From assembly GCA_026989475.1 (NCBI GenBank), contig JALSJG010000154.1:1-15877 (forward strand): a DNA stretch of 15,877 bases, read 5' to 3'. This document shows, in pieces, positions 7,065 to 13,957 of the stretch. The DNA is from Thermaceae bacterium. Its GTDB lineage: Bacteria > Deinococcota > Deinococci > Deinococcales > Marinithermaceae. Position 1 is the first letter of the stretch. Each line of letters opens with the position of its first letter. Made by a program: the position numbers and the translations under genes. Below the pieces are notes generated by a model. That model did no database searches and was not told the origin of the DNA. It was given only the letters and a program-made list of their open reading frames with translations.

Positions 7065-7166
7065 CGCCTTTCCCGGGTGGGTGCGCCTTGGCTTCCTTCG
7101 GCGGGGGCTTGCCCTGCCGCAAGTACGGAGGCCGGCGTTTGGCTCCTTGGACAGGCTGGCCCCCGT

Positions 7167-8897
7167 TTACCCCTTCCTCACGTCCTTCGCCCATTGGAGC
7201 AGCTTTTCCAGGGGGAGCGTGTTCAAAACCTGCTCCGGGCCGAGCCAGGCCCTTTGGGCGTTCCCAACCGCGAGCTCCATGAAGCGGAGGTGGTCCTTTT
7301 GGTGGGCGTCGGTGGAGAGGGTGAACGTAAGGCCGTACTCTCGGGCCCTCCGGGCGAGCACGTCGGGCAGGTCCATGCGGTCGTAGTAGCCGTCGATCTC
7401 CACCGCCTTGCCGAGCTCCTTCATGCGGGCGAAGACCTTTTCCCAGTCGGCCTTGACCGGGGCGCGCTTGCCGATCAGCCGGGCGGTGGGATGGGCGAGG
7501 ACGTGCACCAGGGGGTGCTCGATCGCCCGCAGGATGCGGCGGGTCATCGCCTCCTCGTCCATGGAGAAGCGGGAGTGGATGGAGACGAGGACGAGCTCGA
7601 GCTCGGCTAAAACCTCGTCCGGGTAGTCGAGGCTCCCGTCGGGGAGGATGTCCACCTCGGCCCCGGCGATCAGGTAGGGACGGCCCCCGGTCTTCTCATT
7701 CACCCGCCGGATCTCGGCGATCCTTTCCTTCATCTTCTCCGGCGGAACCCCACCCGCGACCCGCACCGCCGGCGAGTGGTCGGTGACCGCGAGGTAGGCG
7801 TAGCCCATCTCGGCGGCAAACCTCGCGAGCTCCTCCAGGGTGTGCTTGCCGTCCGACCACTTGGAGTGGACCTGGAGGTCGCCCCGGATCTCCTCCAGGG
7901 TCACCAGGCGGGGCAGGGCGTGTTGTTGCGCGAGCTCGATCTCTCCCAGGTCCTCCCGCATCGGGGGCGGGATCCAGTCCATGCCGAGGGCGGCGTAGAC
8001 CTCCTCCTCGGTGGCGCCGGCGATTTGCTCCTCGCCCCGCCAGACCCCGTACTCGTTCAGTTTGAGCCCCATCTGCTGGGCGATCCGGCGAAGGTGGATG
8101 CCGTGGGCCTTGCTGCCGGTGAAGTATTGGAGCCCGGCCCCAAAGGACTCGGGGGGCACGATCTTCAGGTCCACCTGGATCCCCGGGCTGATGTAGACGG
8201 TAGCCTTCCCCGGCCCCAGGGCGTAGACCGCCTTGACCGGGGCCAGCTGGGCAAACGCCTCGGCCACCTTGGCCCCCTCGCGGGTGGCGGCGAGGAAGTC
8301 GAGGTCCCCCACGGTCTCCTTGTAACGCCGGGCGCTCCCCGCGATCGCGGCGTCCTCGACCTCCGGGAGCTCCTTTAAGAGTCGAAGCAGTTCCCGGGCC
8401 TCATAGAGCACCGCCCCGAGCGGCCAGCGCTTGCTCGCGGCCTCCACCAGGTCGAGGTTTTTGAGCAAGCGCTCGCGTTTTCGCTCGCCGAACCCCGGGA
8501 GCTTCAAAACCTCGCCGGACTCGAGCACCTTGCGAAAGGCCTCGAGCGAGTCCACCCCGAGCTTTTCGTAAAGCAGCTTCGCGGTTTTCGGTCCCACCCC
8601 GGGGACCCGCATGACCTCGAGCACCCCCCGGGGCACCTTGGCTTTGAGCTCCTCGAGCTTTCGGACCTTTCCGGTCTTCAGGTACTCGAGGATCTTGAGC
8701 GCGAGATCGTGCCCGATCCCGGGGATTTCCTCAAGCGCTTCAAGGCCCCCCTTCGCCACCTCCTCAACCGGGTCCTCCAGGTCGAAAAGCGCCCGGGCGG
8801 CGTTGCGGTAGGCGCGGATGCGGAAGGGATTGTCGCCGAGAAACTCGAGCATGTCGGCGATCTCTTCAAAGATCTCGGCGACCTCCGCGTTCTTCAT
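7167..8897 (-). CDS. polX: DNA polymerase/3'-5' exonuclease PolX with PHP domain
   Basis: With the start at 8897 the protein has 576 residues, in line with T. thermophilus PolX. In order: an N-terminal helix-hairpin-helix region (IPGIGHDLALKIL, VPGVGPKTAKLL), a nucleotidyltransferase palm with GSARRYKETVGDLDF (D198, D200) and VDLKIV (D243), and a C-terminal PHP phosphoesterase with DLQVHSKWSDG, VTDHSP, AGAEVDI, VSIHSRF, LAHPTARL and LSTDAHQ metal ligands. It is a gap-filling repair polymerase with a PHP-dependent 3'-5' exonuclease, probably acting in base excision repair. An in-frame ATG at 8904-8906 would add MKA, but it lies inside the apparent -10 box; the ATG at 8895-8897 is 7 nt downstream of it and matches the family N-terminus. 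Confidence 0.95.
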   Translation of the reverse strand: MKNAEVAEIFEEIADMLEFLGDNPFRIRAYRNAARALFDLEDPVEEVAKGGLEALEEIPGIGHDLALKILEYLKTGKVRKLEELKAKVPRGVLEVMRVPGVGPKTAKLLYEKLGVDSLEAFRKVLESGEVLKLPGFGERKRERLLKNLDLVEAASKRWPLGAVLYEARELLRLLKELPEVEDAAIAGSARRYKETVGDLDFLAATREGAKVAEAFAQLAPVKAVYALGPGKATVYISPGIQVDLKIVPPESFGAGLQYFTGSKAHGIHLRRIAQQMGLKLNEYGVWRGEEQIAGATEEEVYAALGMDWIPPPMREDLGEIELAQQHALPRLVTLEEIRGDLQVHSKWSDGKHTLEELARFAAEMGYAYLAVTDHSPAVRVAGGVPPEKMKERIAEIRRVNEKTGGRPYLIAGAEVDILPDGSLDYPDEVLAELELVLVSIHSRFSMDEEAMTRRILRAIEHPLVHVLAHPTARLIGKRAPVKADWEKVFARMKELGKAVEIDGYYDRMDLPDVLARRAREYGLTFTLSTDAHQKDHLRFMELAVGNAQRAWLGPEQVLNTLPLEKLLQWAKDVRKG

Positions 8898-8904
8898 GGC
8901 CTTC

Positions 8905-8933
8905 ATGATACGCGGGGTTGGGACATATGTCCC
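8905..8933 (-). promoter_or_regulatory. polX: candidate polX promoter overlapped by a palindrome
   Basis: On the minus strand GGGACA (8928-8933) and TATCAT (8905-8910) are exactly 17 bp apart. TATCAT ends 7 nt before the preferred polX ATG, again suggesting a leaderless mRNA. The -35 is one arm of the perfect palindrome at 8920-8933. Confidence 0.55.
8920..8933. promoter_or_regulatory. operator-like perfect 14-bp palindrome (copy 1)
   Basis: GGGACATATGTCCC is its own reverse complement. It covers the -35 and part of the spacer of the polX promoter and lies about 70 bp upstream of the expected cbaD transcription start. The regulator is not identified. Confidence 0.6.
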
Positions 8934-8972
8934 GCTATGGAAACGATAGGTTTTCTCACGATGGGTCCGGCA

Positions 8973-8986
8973 AGGACATATGCCCT
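8973..8986. promoter_or_regulatory. operator-like imperfect palindrome (copy 2)
   Basis: AGGACATATGCCCT matches copy 1 at 11 of 14 bases and has 6 of 7 self-complementary pairs. Its centre is 53 bp from that of copy 1, about five helical turns. It ends at the first base of the candidate cba -10 box, a position typical of repressor sites. Confidence 0.55.
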
Positions 8987-8991
8987 AAACT
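8986..8991 (+). promoter_or_regulatory. candidate -10 box of the cbaDBA operon
   Basis: TAAACT lies 21 nt before the cbaD ATG; the same hexamer recurs at the proposed pnp promoter. A start near 8998 would give a short leader that keeps the GGAGGAGG ribosome site (8998-9005). No recognisable -35 is found at 16-20 bp, so strength may depend on a regulator. Confidence 0.4.
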
Positions 8992-9012
8992 TTTTCCGGA
9001 GGAGGCGGGCGT

Positions 9013-9123
9013 ATGAAGAAGGAAGATAAGCCGGTTGGGGCGCTTTTGGTGGTCGGGGTGGTCGCGGTCACCATCCTGGTCATGTGGTTCACGGTCTTCC
9101 TCACCTTCCTGTACCGGGGGTAG
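9013..9123 (+). CDS. cbaD: cytochrome c oxidase ba3 subunit IIa, 36 aa
   Basis: This 36-residue membrane protein opens the oxidase operon. A charged N-terminus (MKKEDKP) is followed by one transmembrane helix (about residues 8-33, GALLVVGVVAVTILVMWF then TVFLTFL) and ends YRG. Size, single helix and position directly before subunit II match CbaD of T. thermophilus, a 34-residue protein of the ba3 complex. The ATG is preceded by GGAGGAGG with 7 nt spacing, the best ribosome site in the window. The stop is 3 nt before the cbaB ATG. It is short enough to be missed by automatic gene callers. Confidence 0.9.
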   Translation: MKKEDKPVGALLVVGVVAVTILVMWFTVFLTFLYRG

Positions 9124-9126
9124 TCC

Positions 9127-9603
9127 ATGAATAAACACGTCATCGAGGCCTACGAACGCGGCTGGACGTATTTCTCCCTGCTTATGATCCTGGTCTTTCT
9201 GGTCTTCATCGGCTACACCCTCTCGGGCTACGCCTTCTACGTTCCCGACGCCGCCCGCCGCATCGACCCCACGACGGTCCGCACCGGGGGCTTTCCAGAG
9301 CCCGGGGTCGAGGAGGTGGCGCCGGGGAAGTACCAGGTCTACGTGATCGGCCAGGCCTTTACCTGGCTTCCCTCCGAGATGCGCTTCAAGGTAGGGGACG
9401 AGGTGACCTTCTTCGTCACCAGCCCCGACGTGCAGCACGGGTTCTACATTCACGGCACCAACATCAACGTGCAGGTCATCCCGGGCGAGGTGGCTAAGGT
9501 GAAGACCATCTTCAAGCGCCCGGGCGAGTACCTGGTGATCTGCAACGAGTACTGCGGCATCGGGCACCAGAACATGATCGGCCGCATCGTGGTGGAGGAG
9601 TAA
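9127..9603 (+). CDS. cbaB: cytochrome c oxidase ba3 subunit II (CuA)
   Basis: The 158-residue protein has one N-terminal transmembrane helix (about 14-36) and a periplasmic cupredoxin domain. The binuclear CuA ligands are all present: H104 (SPDVQHGF), C139, E141 (backbone carbonyl), C143, H147 and M150 in [13 protein letters not shown]. Each is 10 positions before the T. thermophilus ba3 residue as I recall it (H114, C149, Q151, C153, H157, M160), and Gln151 is Glu here. This subunit accepts electrons from cytochrome c and passes them to haem b in subunit I. It lies between cbaD and cbaA with 3-nt and 1-nt gaps, so the three are translated as one operon. Confidence 0.96.
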   Translation: MNKHVIEAYERGWTYFSLLMILVFLVFIGYTLSGYAFYVPDAARRIDPTTVRTGGFPEPGVEEVAPGKYQVYVIGQAFTWLPSEMRFKVGDEVTFFVTSPDVQHGFYIHGTNINVQVIPGEVAKVKTIFKRPGEYLVICNEYCGIGHQNMIGRIVVEE

Positions 9604-9604
9604 G

Positions 9605-11293
9605 ATGGCGACGCTCGCACGTAAGGACGCCTACGCCGATTTCCCGGTCAAGAAGGTCTCGCTCTACTTCATCACCCTGGGCTTCCTCGCCCTTTCGATC
9701 GGCACGCTTTTCGGCCCCTTTCAGGCCCTGAACTACGCCAACATCAACCTCTACCCCTGGCTTCAGAAGATCCTGCCCTTCGTCAAGTCCTACTACCAGG
9801 GCCTCACCCTCCACGGGGTCTTGAACGCGATCGTCTTCACCCAGCTCTTCGCCCAGGGGGCGCTGCTCTACCTGCAATCCAAGGAGATGAAGCTGTTGCC
9901 CCAAATGGGGATGGCCTGGGTGGCCTGGTGGCTCGCCTTCGTCGGGCTCGTCCTGGCGGCGATCCCCCTGCTCATGGACGACGCCACCGTGCTCTATACC
10001 TTCTACCCGCCGCTAAAGGGGCACCCGCTTTTCTACATCGGGGCGGCCCTGATCATCGTGAGCTCGCTGCTTTCCGTCTACCTCTCGGCCGAGCTCTGGT
10101 ACCGCTGGAAGAAGCAGAACCCGGGGAAGCCCACGCCCCTCGTGAGTTACATGTCGGTGGTCACCTGGATGATGTGGGGGGTCGCCGCCATCGGGCTGGT
10201 GGTCGAGGCGGTGGTGCTGCTCATCCCCTGGTCGCTTGGGCTTTTGAAGGGCGTGGACCCGCTTCTTGCGCGAACCCTCTTTTGGTGGACCGGCCACCCC
10301 ATCGTCTACTTCTGGCTCCTGCCCGCTTACGTGGTCTGGTACGGGATCTTGCCGAAGCGCACCGGGGGCAAGCTGATCTCGGACCCGCTCGCCCGGCTCG
10401 TTTTCCTTGCCTTCCTCATCTTCTCGAGCCCGGTGGGCTTCCACCACCAGTTCGCGGATCCCGGCATCGACCCCTTCTGGAAGCTGGTCCACACCGTGCT
10501 CACCATGATGGTGGCGGTACCCAGCCTGATCACCGCCTTCACCGTGGCCGCCTCCCTCGAGCTCGGTGCCCGCGAGGCCGGGGGGCGCGGCGTGCTCGGC
10601 TGGATTAAGAAGCTGAACTGGCGGGACCCCGTGGTCCTTGCCTCCACCCTGGGTGCGATCTCGTTCATCGTCGGGGGCGCGGGGGGGATCGTCAACGCGA
10701 GCTTCACCCTCGACTACGTGGTCCACAACACCACCTGGATCCCCGGTCACTTCCACCTACCGGTGGCCACCGCGGTGACCCTCACCCACATAGGCTTGGC
10801 GGCGGTCTTGATTCCGCACCTTACCGGAAAGCCGTTGGTGGGGCTCAAGTACCTGCGCGCGGGGATCGTCCTCTGGTTCGCCGGGATGATGATCATGGCG
10901 GTGGGCATGCACACCATGGGACTCTTGGGGGTGCCGCGCCGGGCCTGGATTTCCAACCTGGCGCCAAACCTCGAGGGCATCTACGCGAGCTCGGCGATCT
11001 GGATGGTGTTGAACGGGATCGCGGGTGTGATCCTCTTCGTTGCCGCCATCCTGATCTTCTATCCCCTTTTCGCCACCTTGCTCCAGGGCAAGCGCCTGCC
11101 CCCCGAGGAGCGGCCCGAGATCGAGTTCACCGAGGCGATCTCCGGCCCCGAGGGACGCCGCAGCGTGATGGTGATGGACCGGCTCTTCTTCTGGTGGGCG
11201 ACCGCGCTCGTGATCGTGCTCGTGGTCTACATGCCCACCCTGATCCGGATCTGGAGCACCTTCGTCTCGGCGCCGGGTTTCCGGCTCTGGTAA
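9605..11293 (+). CDS. cbaA: cytochrome c oxidase ba3 subunit I
   Basis: The 562-residue integral membrane protein is a family-B haem-copper oxidase subunit I, with a length I recall as identical to T. thermophilus CbaA. Haem b ligands are H70 (LTLHGVLNA) and H384; the haem a3 ligand is H382 (GHFHLP). CuB is bound by H231, H280 and H281, and Y235 in GHPIVYFW supplies the His-Tyr crosslink. All are two positions before the T. thermophilus numbers. It reduces O2 to water and pumps protons; family-B enzymes have high oxygen affinity and suit microaerobic growth. The ATG starts 1 nt after the cbaB stop, with GGAGG upstream. A strong terminator follows. Confidence 0.97.
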   Translation: MATLARKDAYADFPVKKVSLYFITLGFLALSIGTLFGPFQALNYANINLYPWLQKILPFVKSYYQGLTLHGVLNAIVFTQLFAQGALLYLQSKEMKLLPQMGMAWVAWWLAFVGLVLAAIPLLMDDATVLYTFYPPLKGHPLFYIGAALIIVSSLLSVYLSAELWYRWKKQNPGKPTPLVSYMSVVTWMMWGVAAIGLVVEAVVLLIPWSLGLLKGVDPLLARTLFWWTGHPIVYFWLLPAYVVWYGILPKRTGGKLISDPLARLVFLAFLIFSSPVGFHHQFADPGIDPFWKLVHTVLTMMVAVPSLITAFTVAASLELGAREAGGRGVLGWIKKLNWRDPVVLASTLGAISFIVGGAGGIVNASFTLDYVVHNTTWIPGHFHLPVATAVTLTHIGLAAVLIPHLTGKPLVGLKYLRAGIVLWFAGMMIMAVGMHTMGLLGVPRRAWISNLAPNLEGIYASSAIWMVLNGIAGVILFVAAILIFYPLFATLLQGKRLPPEERPEIEFTEAISGPEGRRSVMVMDRLFFWWATALVIVLVVYMPTLIRIWSTFVSAPGFRLW

Positions 11294-11305
11294 CCCGCGC
11301 GGGCT

Positions 11306-11335
11306 AAGGGGGCGGGCGAGGGCCCGCCCCTTTTT
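11306..11335 (+). terminator. intrinsic terminator of cbaDBA
   Basis: GGGGCGGGC (11309-11317) pairs with GCCCGCCCC (11322-11330) around a GAGG loop and is followed by TTTTT. It starts 13 nt after the cbaA stop and is a classical rho-independent terminator. Confidence 0.9.
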
Positions 11336-11337
11336 GG

Positions 11338-11366
11338 TTGACGCCGGGAGGGGCGGCGCGTAGGAT
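11338..11366 (+). promoter_or_regulatory. rpsO promoter
   Basis: TTGACG (11338-11343) and TAGGAT (11361-11366) are exactly 17 bp apart, right after the cba terminator. The start would be near 11373, giving a leader of about 46 nt. It is the promoter closest to the sigma-70 consensus in the window. Confidence 0.8.
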
Positions 11367-11379
11367 GGGGCCTCGAGGG

Positions 11380-11401
11380 AGCGAGGGCTTTTGCGCTCGC
11401 T
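11380..11401 (+). promoter_or_regulatory. rpsO: hairpin in the rpsO leader
   Basis: AGCGAG (11380-11385) pairs with CTCGCT (11396-11401). A G-G mismatch and two further GC pairs close a TTTT loop. It ends 8 nt before the GGAGGG ribosome site. S15 is known to autoregulate through leader RNA structures in other bacteria, so this is a candidate site; that role is inferred. Confidence 0.45.
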
Positions 11402-11418
11402 TGCCTGACGGAGGGAAG

Positions 11419-11688
11419 ATGCCGATCAGCAAGGAAGAAAAACAGCGCATCATCGAGGAGTTCGCCCGTTTCCCGGGCGACACCGGCTCGACCGAGGTGC
11501 AGGTGGCCCTATTGACCGCCCGCATCAACCGGCTTTCCGACCACTTGAAGGAGCACAAGCACGACTTTCACTCCCACCGGGGGCTCCTTCAGATGGTGGG
11601 GCGGAGGAAGCGGCTGCTCCGCTACCTCGAGCGCGAGGACCCCGAGCGCTACAAGGCCCTGATTGAGAAGCTCGGGATTCGGAAGTAA
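11419..11688 (+). CDS. rpsO: 30S ribosomal protein S15
   Basis: The 89-residue protein has the normal S15 length and start ([20 protein letters not shown]). Conserved segments that bind the 16S rRNA three-way junction and helix 22 are present: [16 protein letters not shown] (21-36), [16 protein letters not shown] (42-57) and [10 protein letters not shown] (61-70). S15 is a primary binder of the central domain of the 30S subunit. The frame stays open upstream to 11338, but the ATG at 11419 is clearly the start: it has GGAGGG just before it and matches family N-termini. The gene has its own promoter, and pnp follows, an order found in many bacteria. Confidence 0.98.
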   Translation: MPISKEEKQRIIEEFARFPGDTGSTEVQVALLTARINRLSDHLKEHKHDFHSHRGLLQMVGRRKRLLRYLEREDPERYKALIEKLGIRK

Positions 11689-11691
11689 ACT
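11663..11691 (+). promoter_or_regulatory. candidate internal pnp promoter overlapping the rpsO stop
   Basis: TTGAGA (11663-11668) and TAAACT (11686-11691) are exactly 17 bp apart. The first three bases of the -10 are the rpsO TAA stop codon. A start near 11698 would give pnp a leader of about 60 nt containing the 11712-11735 hairpin. Confidence 0.6.
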
Positions 11692-11711
11692 ATAGGTAGC
11701 AAAACCTGGGG

Positions 11712-11735
11712 GCGGGACCGGGGATCCGGTCCCGC
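11712..11735 (+). promoter_or_regulatory. pnp: 10-bp hairpin in the rpsO-pnp spacer
   Basis: GCGGGACCGG pairs perfectly with CCGGTCCCGC around a GGAT loop. Only TTT follows, so it is at best a weak terminator. In E. coli a structure in this spacer is cut by RNase III and lets PNPase repress its own mRNA; this hairpin may be an attenuator, a processing site or an autoregulatory element. Confidence 0.6.
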
Positions 11736-11758
11736 TTTGCCATAAAAAGGTGAGAACC

Positions 11759-13954
11759 ATGCCCAATCGAACCGAAAACACCCCCAAGCCGCACGTCTAC
11801 GAGGTCGAGCTTGGCGGGCGCACCTTCCGGTTTGAGACCGGGAAGTACGCCCGTCAGGCCTCGGGCTCGGTGCTCGTGCGCTACGGCGACACCGTGGTCC
11901 TGGCCACGGCCGAGGCCAGCAAGGAGCCGATCGAGGCGAGCTTTCTGCCGCTCACGGTGGAGTTCGAGGAGCGCCACTACGCGGTGGGGAAGATTCCCGG
12001 CTCGTTCATGCGCCGGGAGGGACGGCCGGGGGAGAAGGCGATCCTCTCCGCCCGGATGACCGACCGCCCCATCCGCCCGCTCTTCCCGAAGGGCTTTCGA
12101 CACGAGGTGCAGGTCATCCTCACCGTGCTCTCGGCCGACCAGAAGAACCCGCCGGACGTGCTCGGCCCCACCGCCGCCAGCGCCGCCCTGATGCTCTCCG
12201 ACATCCCCTGGGAGGGCCCGATCGCGGCGGTGCGCGTGGGTCGGATCGGCGGCGCGTTCGTCCTGAACCCCACCTTGCAGGAGCTCGAGGAGAGCGAGCT
12301 CGACCTGGTGGTGGCGGGGAGCCGGGACGCGATCATCATGGTCGAGGCCGGAGCCGAGGAGGTACCCGAGGAGCTTCTCGTCGAGGCGCTCGCCTACGCC
12401 CACCGCGAGATGCAGCCCTTGATCGAGCTGCAGGAGCGGATGCGGGCCGAGCTCGGCAAGCCCAAGTTCGCCTGGACCCCGCCGGAGACGCTCTCCGAGG
12501 AGGAGGTGGAAGCGCTCTACCGCCGGGCGCGAGAAAAAGGGCTTACCGAGGTGCTCACCGTGGCCTCGAAGCAGGAGCGGAGCGAGGCGCTCGACCGCTT
12601 TGCCGAGGAGCTCGTGGCCGAGTTCGTCCCCGGGGAGGGCGAGGAGGCCGAGGCGCGGAAAAAGCGCTACCTCGAAGCTTTCGACGAGGTGGTGAAGCGC
12701 GAGCTCCGGCGGCTCATCCTCGAGGAGAACCGCCGGGCCGACGGCCGGCGTCCCGACGAAATCCGCGAGATCTGGATCGAGGTGGACGTACTCCCCCGGG
12801 CCCACGGCTCCGCGGTCTTCACCCGCGGCGAGACCCAGGTGCTCGGCACCGTCACGCTGGGCACCGGGCGGGACGAGCAGATCATCGACGACCTGGGCAT
12901 CGACGAGAGCGAGCACTTCCTGGTCCACTACAACTTCCCGCCCTACTCCACCGGGGAGGTGAAAAGGCTCCGGGGGGTCTCGCGCCGTGAGGTGGGGCAC
13001 GGAAACCTGGCCAAAAGGGCGCTCCGGCCGGTGCTTCCGAGCGAGGACGCGTTCCCCTACACGATCCGGATCGTGGGGGATGTGCTCGAGTCCAACGGCT
13101 CCTCCTCGATGGCCACCACCTGTGCCGGGTGCCTGGCGCTGATGGACGCGGGCGTGCCGATCAGGAAGACGGTGGCCGGGATCGCCATGGGGCTCGTGAT
13201 GGGGGAGGATCGGCACGTGGTCCTCACCGACATCCTGGGTCTGGAGGACGCCCTCGGCGACATGGACTTCAAGGTCACCGGCACCCGGGACGGGGTCACC
13301 GCTTTGCAGATGGACATCAAGGTGAGCGGTCTGACCTCGGAGATCCTAAGGGAGGCGCTCGAGCAGGCGCGGCGGGCGCGGCTTTTCATTATCGACCGCA
13401 TGGAGTCGGTGCTGCCCGCGTCGCGGCCCGAGCTCAAGCCCTTTGCTCCCCGGATCCTCAGCCTCAAGATCCCGGTGGACAAGATCGGCGTGGTCATCGG
13501 GCCCGGGGGCAAGCACGTCCGCGCGCTGGAGGAGCTCGGGGTCGAGATCGACATCGAGCCCGACGGCACCGTGCGCATCTACTCCGCGGACGCCGCCGCC
13601 GCCGAAGAGGCCAGGCGCCGCATCGAGGAGGCGACCCGGGAGGCTAAGGTCGGCGACGTCTACGAGGGCGTGGTGACCCGGATCGTGCCCTTCGGCGCGT
13701 TCGTCACCCTCTTCCCCGGAGCCGAGGGCCTTTTGCACATCAGCCAGCTCGCCGAAGGGCGGGTGGAACGGGTCGAGGACGTGGTCAAGATCGGCGACAA
13801 GATTAAGGTGAAGGTCTCCGAGATCGACCCCATGGGGCGGATCAACCTGGTGCGGCCTGAGCTCGAGGGCAAGGTGGCCCCGCCGCGTCGGGGCGGCCGG
13901 CCCGGGGGCCGGGGCAGCCGCCCCAAGGGCGGCGGCCCGAAGAGGAGGGAGTAA
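11759..13954 (+). CDS. pnp: polyribonucleotide nucleotidyltransferase (PNPase)
   Basis: The 731-residue protein shows the full PNPase layout. A first RNase PH-like domain (about 12-145) contains the FFRR-loop-like region [15 protein letters not shown]. An alpha-helical linker is followed by the catalytic second RNase PH domain (about 320-550) with [20 protein letters not shown] (D501 onward). A KH domain has the GPGG loop at 581-584, and an S1 domain lies at about 630-700. A basic Gly/Arg-rich tail ends the protein. It degrades RNA 3'-5' with phosphate and can add tails in reverse, as a trimer. The ATG at 11759 follows AAGGTGAG at good spacing; an in-frame GTG at 11750 lies inside that ribosome site. 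rnj starts 3 nt downstream. Confidence 0.97.
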   Translation: MPNRTENTPKPHVYEVELGGRTFRFETGKYARQASGSVLVRYGDTVVLATAEASKEPIEASFLPLTVEFEERHYAVGKIPGSFMRREGRPGEKAILSARMTDRPIRPLFPKGFRHEVQVILTVLSADQKNPPDVLGPTAASAALMLSDIPWEGPIAAVRVGRIGGAFVLNPTLQELEESELDLVVAGSRDAIIMVEAGAEEVPEELLVEALAYAHREMQPLIELQERMRAELGKPKFAWTPPETLSEEEVEALYRRAREKGLTEVLTVASKQERSEALDRFAEELVAEFVPGEGEEAEARKKRYLEAFDEVVKRELRRLILEENRRADGRRPDEIREIWIEVDVLPRAHGSAVFTRGETQVLGTVTLGTGRDEQIIDDLGIDESEHFLVHYNFPPYSTGEVKRLRGVSRREVGHGNLAKRALRPVLPSEDAFPYTIRIVGDVLESNGSSSMATTCAGCLALMDAGVPIRKTVAGIAMGLVMGEDRHVVLTDILGLEDALGDMDFKVTGTRDGVTALQMDIKVSGLTSEILREALEQARRARLFIIDRMESVLPASRPELKPFAPRILSLKIPVDKIGVVIGPGGKHVRALEELGVEIDIEPDGTVRIYSADAAAAEEARRRIEEATREAKVGDVYEGVVTRIVPFGAFVTLFPGAEGLLHISQLAEGRVERVEDVVKIGDKIKVKVSEIDPMGRINLVRPELEGKVAPPRRGGRPGGRGSRPKGGGPKRRE

Positions 13955-13957
13955 CCG

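Noticed and set aside
7065..7166. Bidirectional terminator or tRNA in the rarA-polX spacer
   Set aside because: Only short, interrupted stems (for example CTTGC/GCAAG near 7108-7123) without U tracts, and no tRNA-like arms; I see nothing definite in these 102 bp.
8961..8991. MerR-type promoter with an operator in a 19-20 bp spacer before cbaD
   Set aside because: The palindrome is well placed, but no -35-like hexamer exists at 19 or 20 bp from TAAACT.
11338..11418. N-terminal extension of S15 in the same frame
   Set aside because: It would begin inside the -35 of the rpsO promoter, is not S15-like, and the ATG at 11419 has a perfect ribosome site.
11750..11758. GTG start for PNPase 9 nt upstream of the chosen ATG
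   Set aside because: The GTG is part of the AAGGTGAG ribosome site serving the ATG at 11759.
11690..13216. 508-codon minus-strand frame opposite pnp
   Set aside because: Antisense to conserved PNPase; the composition is low-complexity and no known domain is recognisable.
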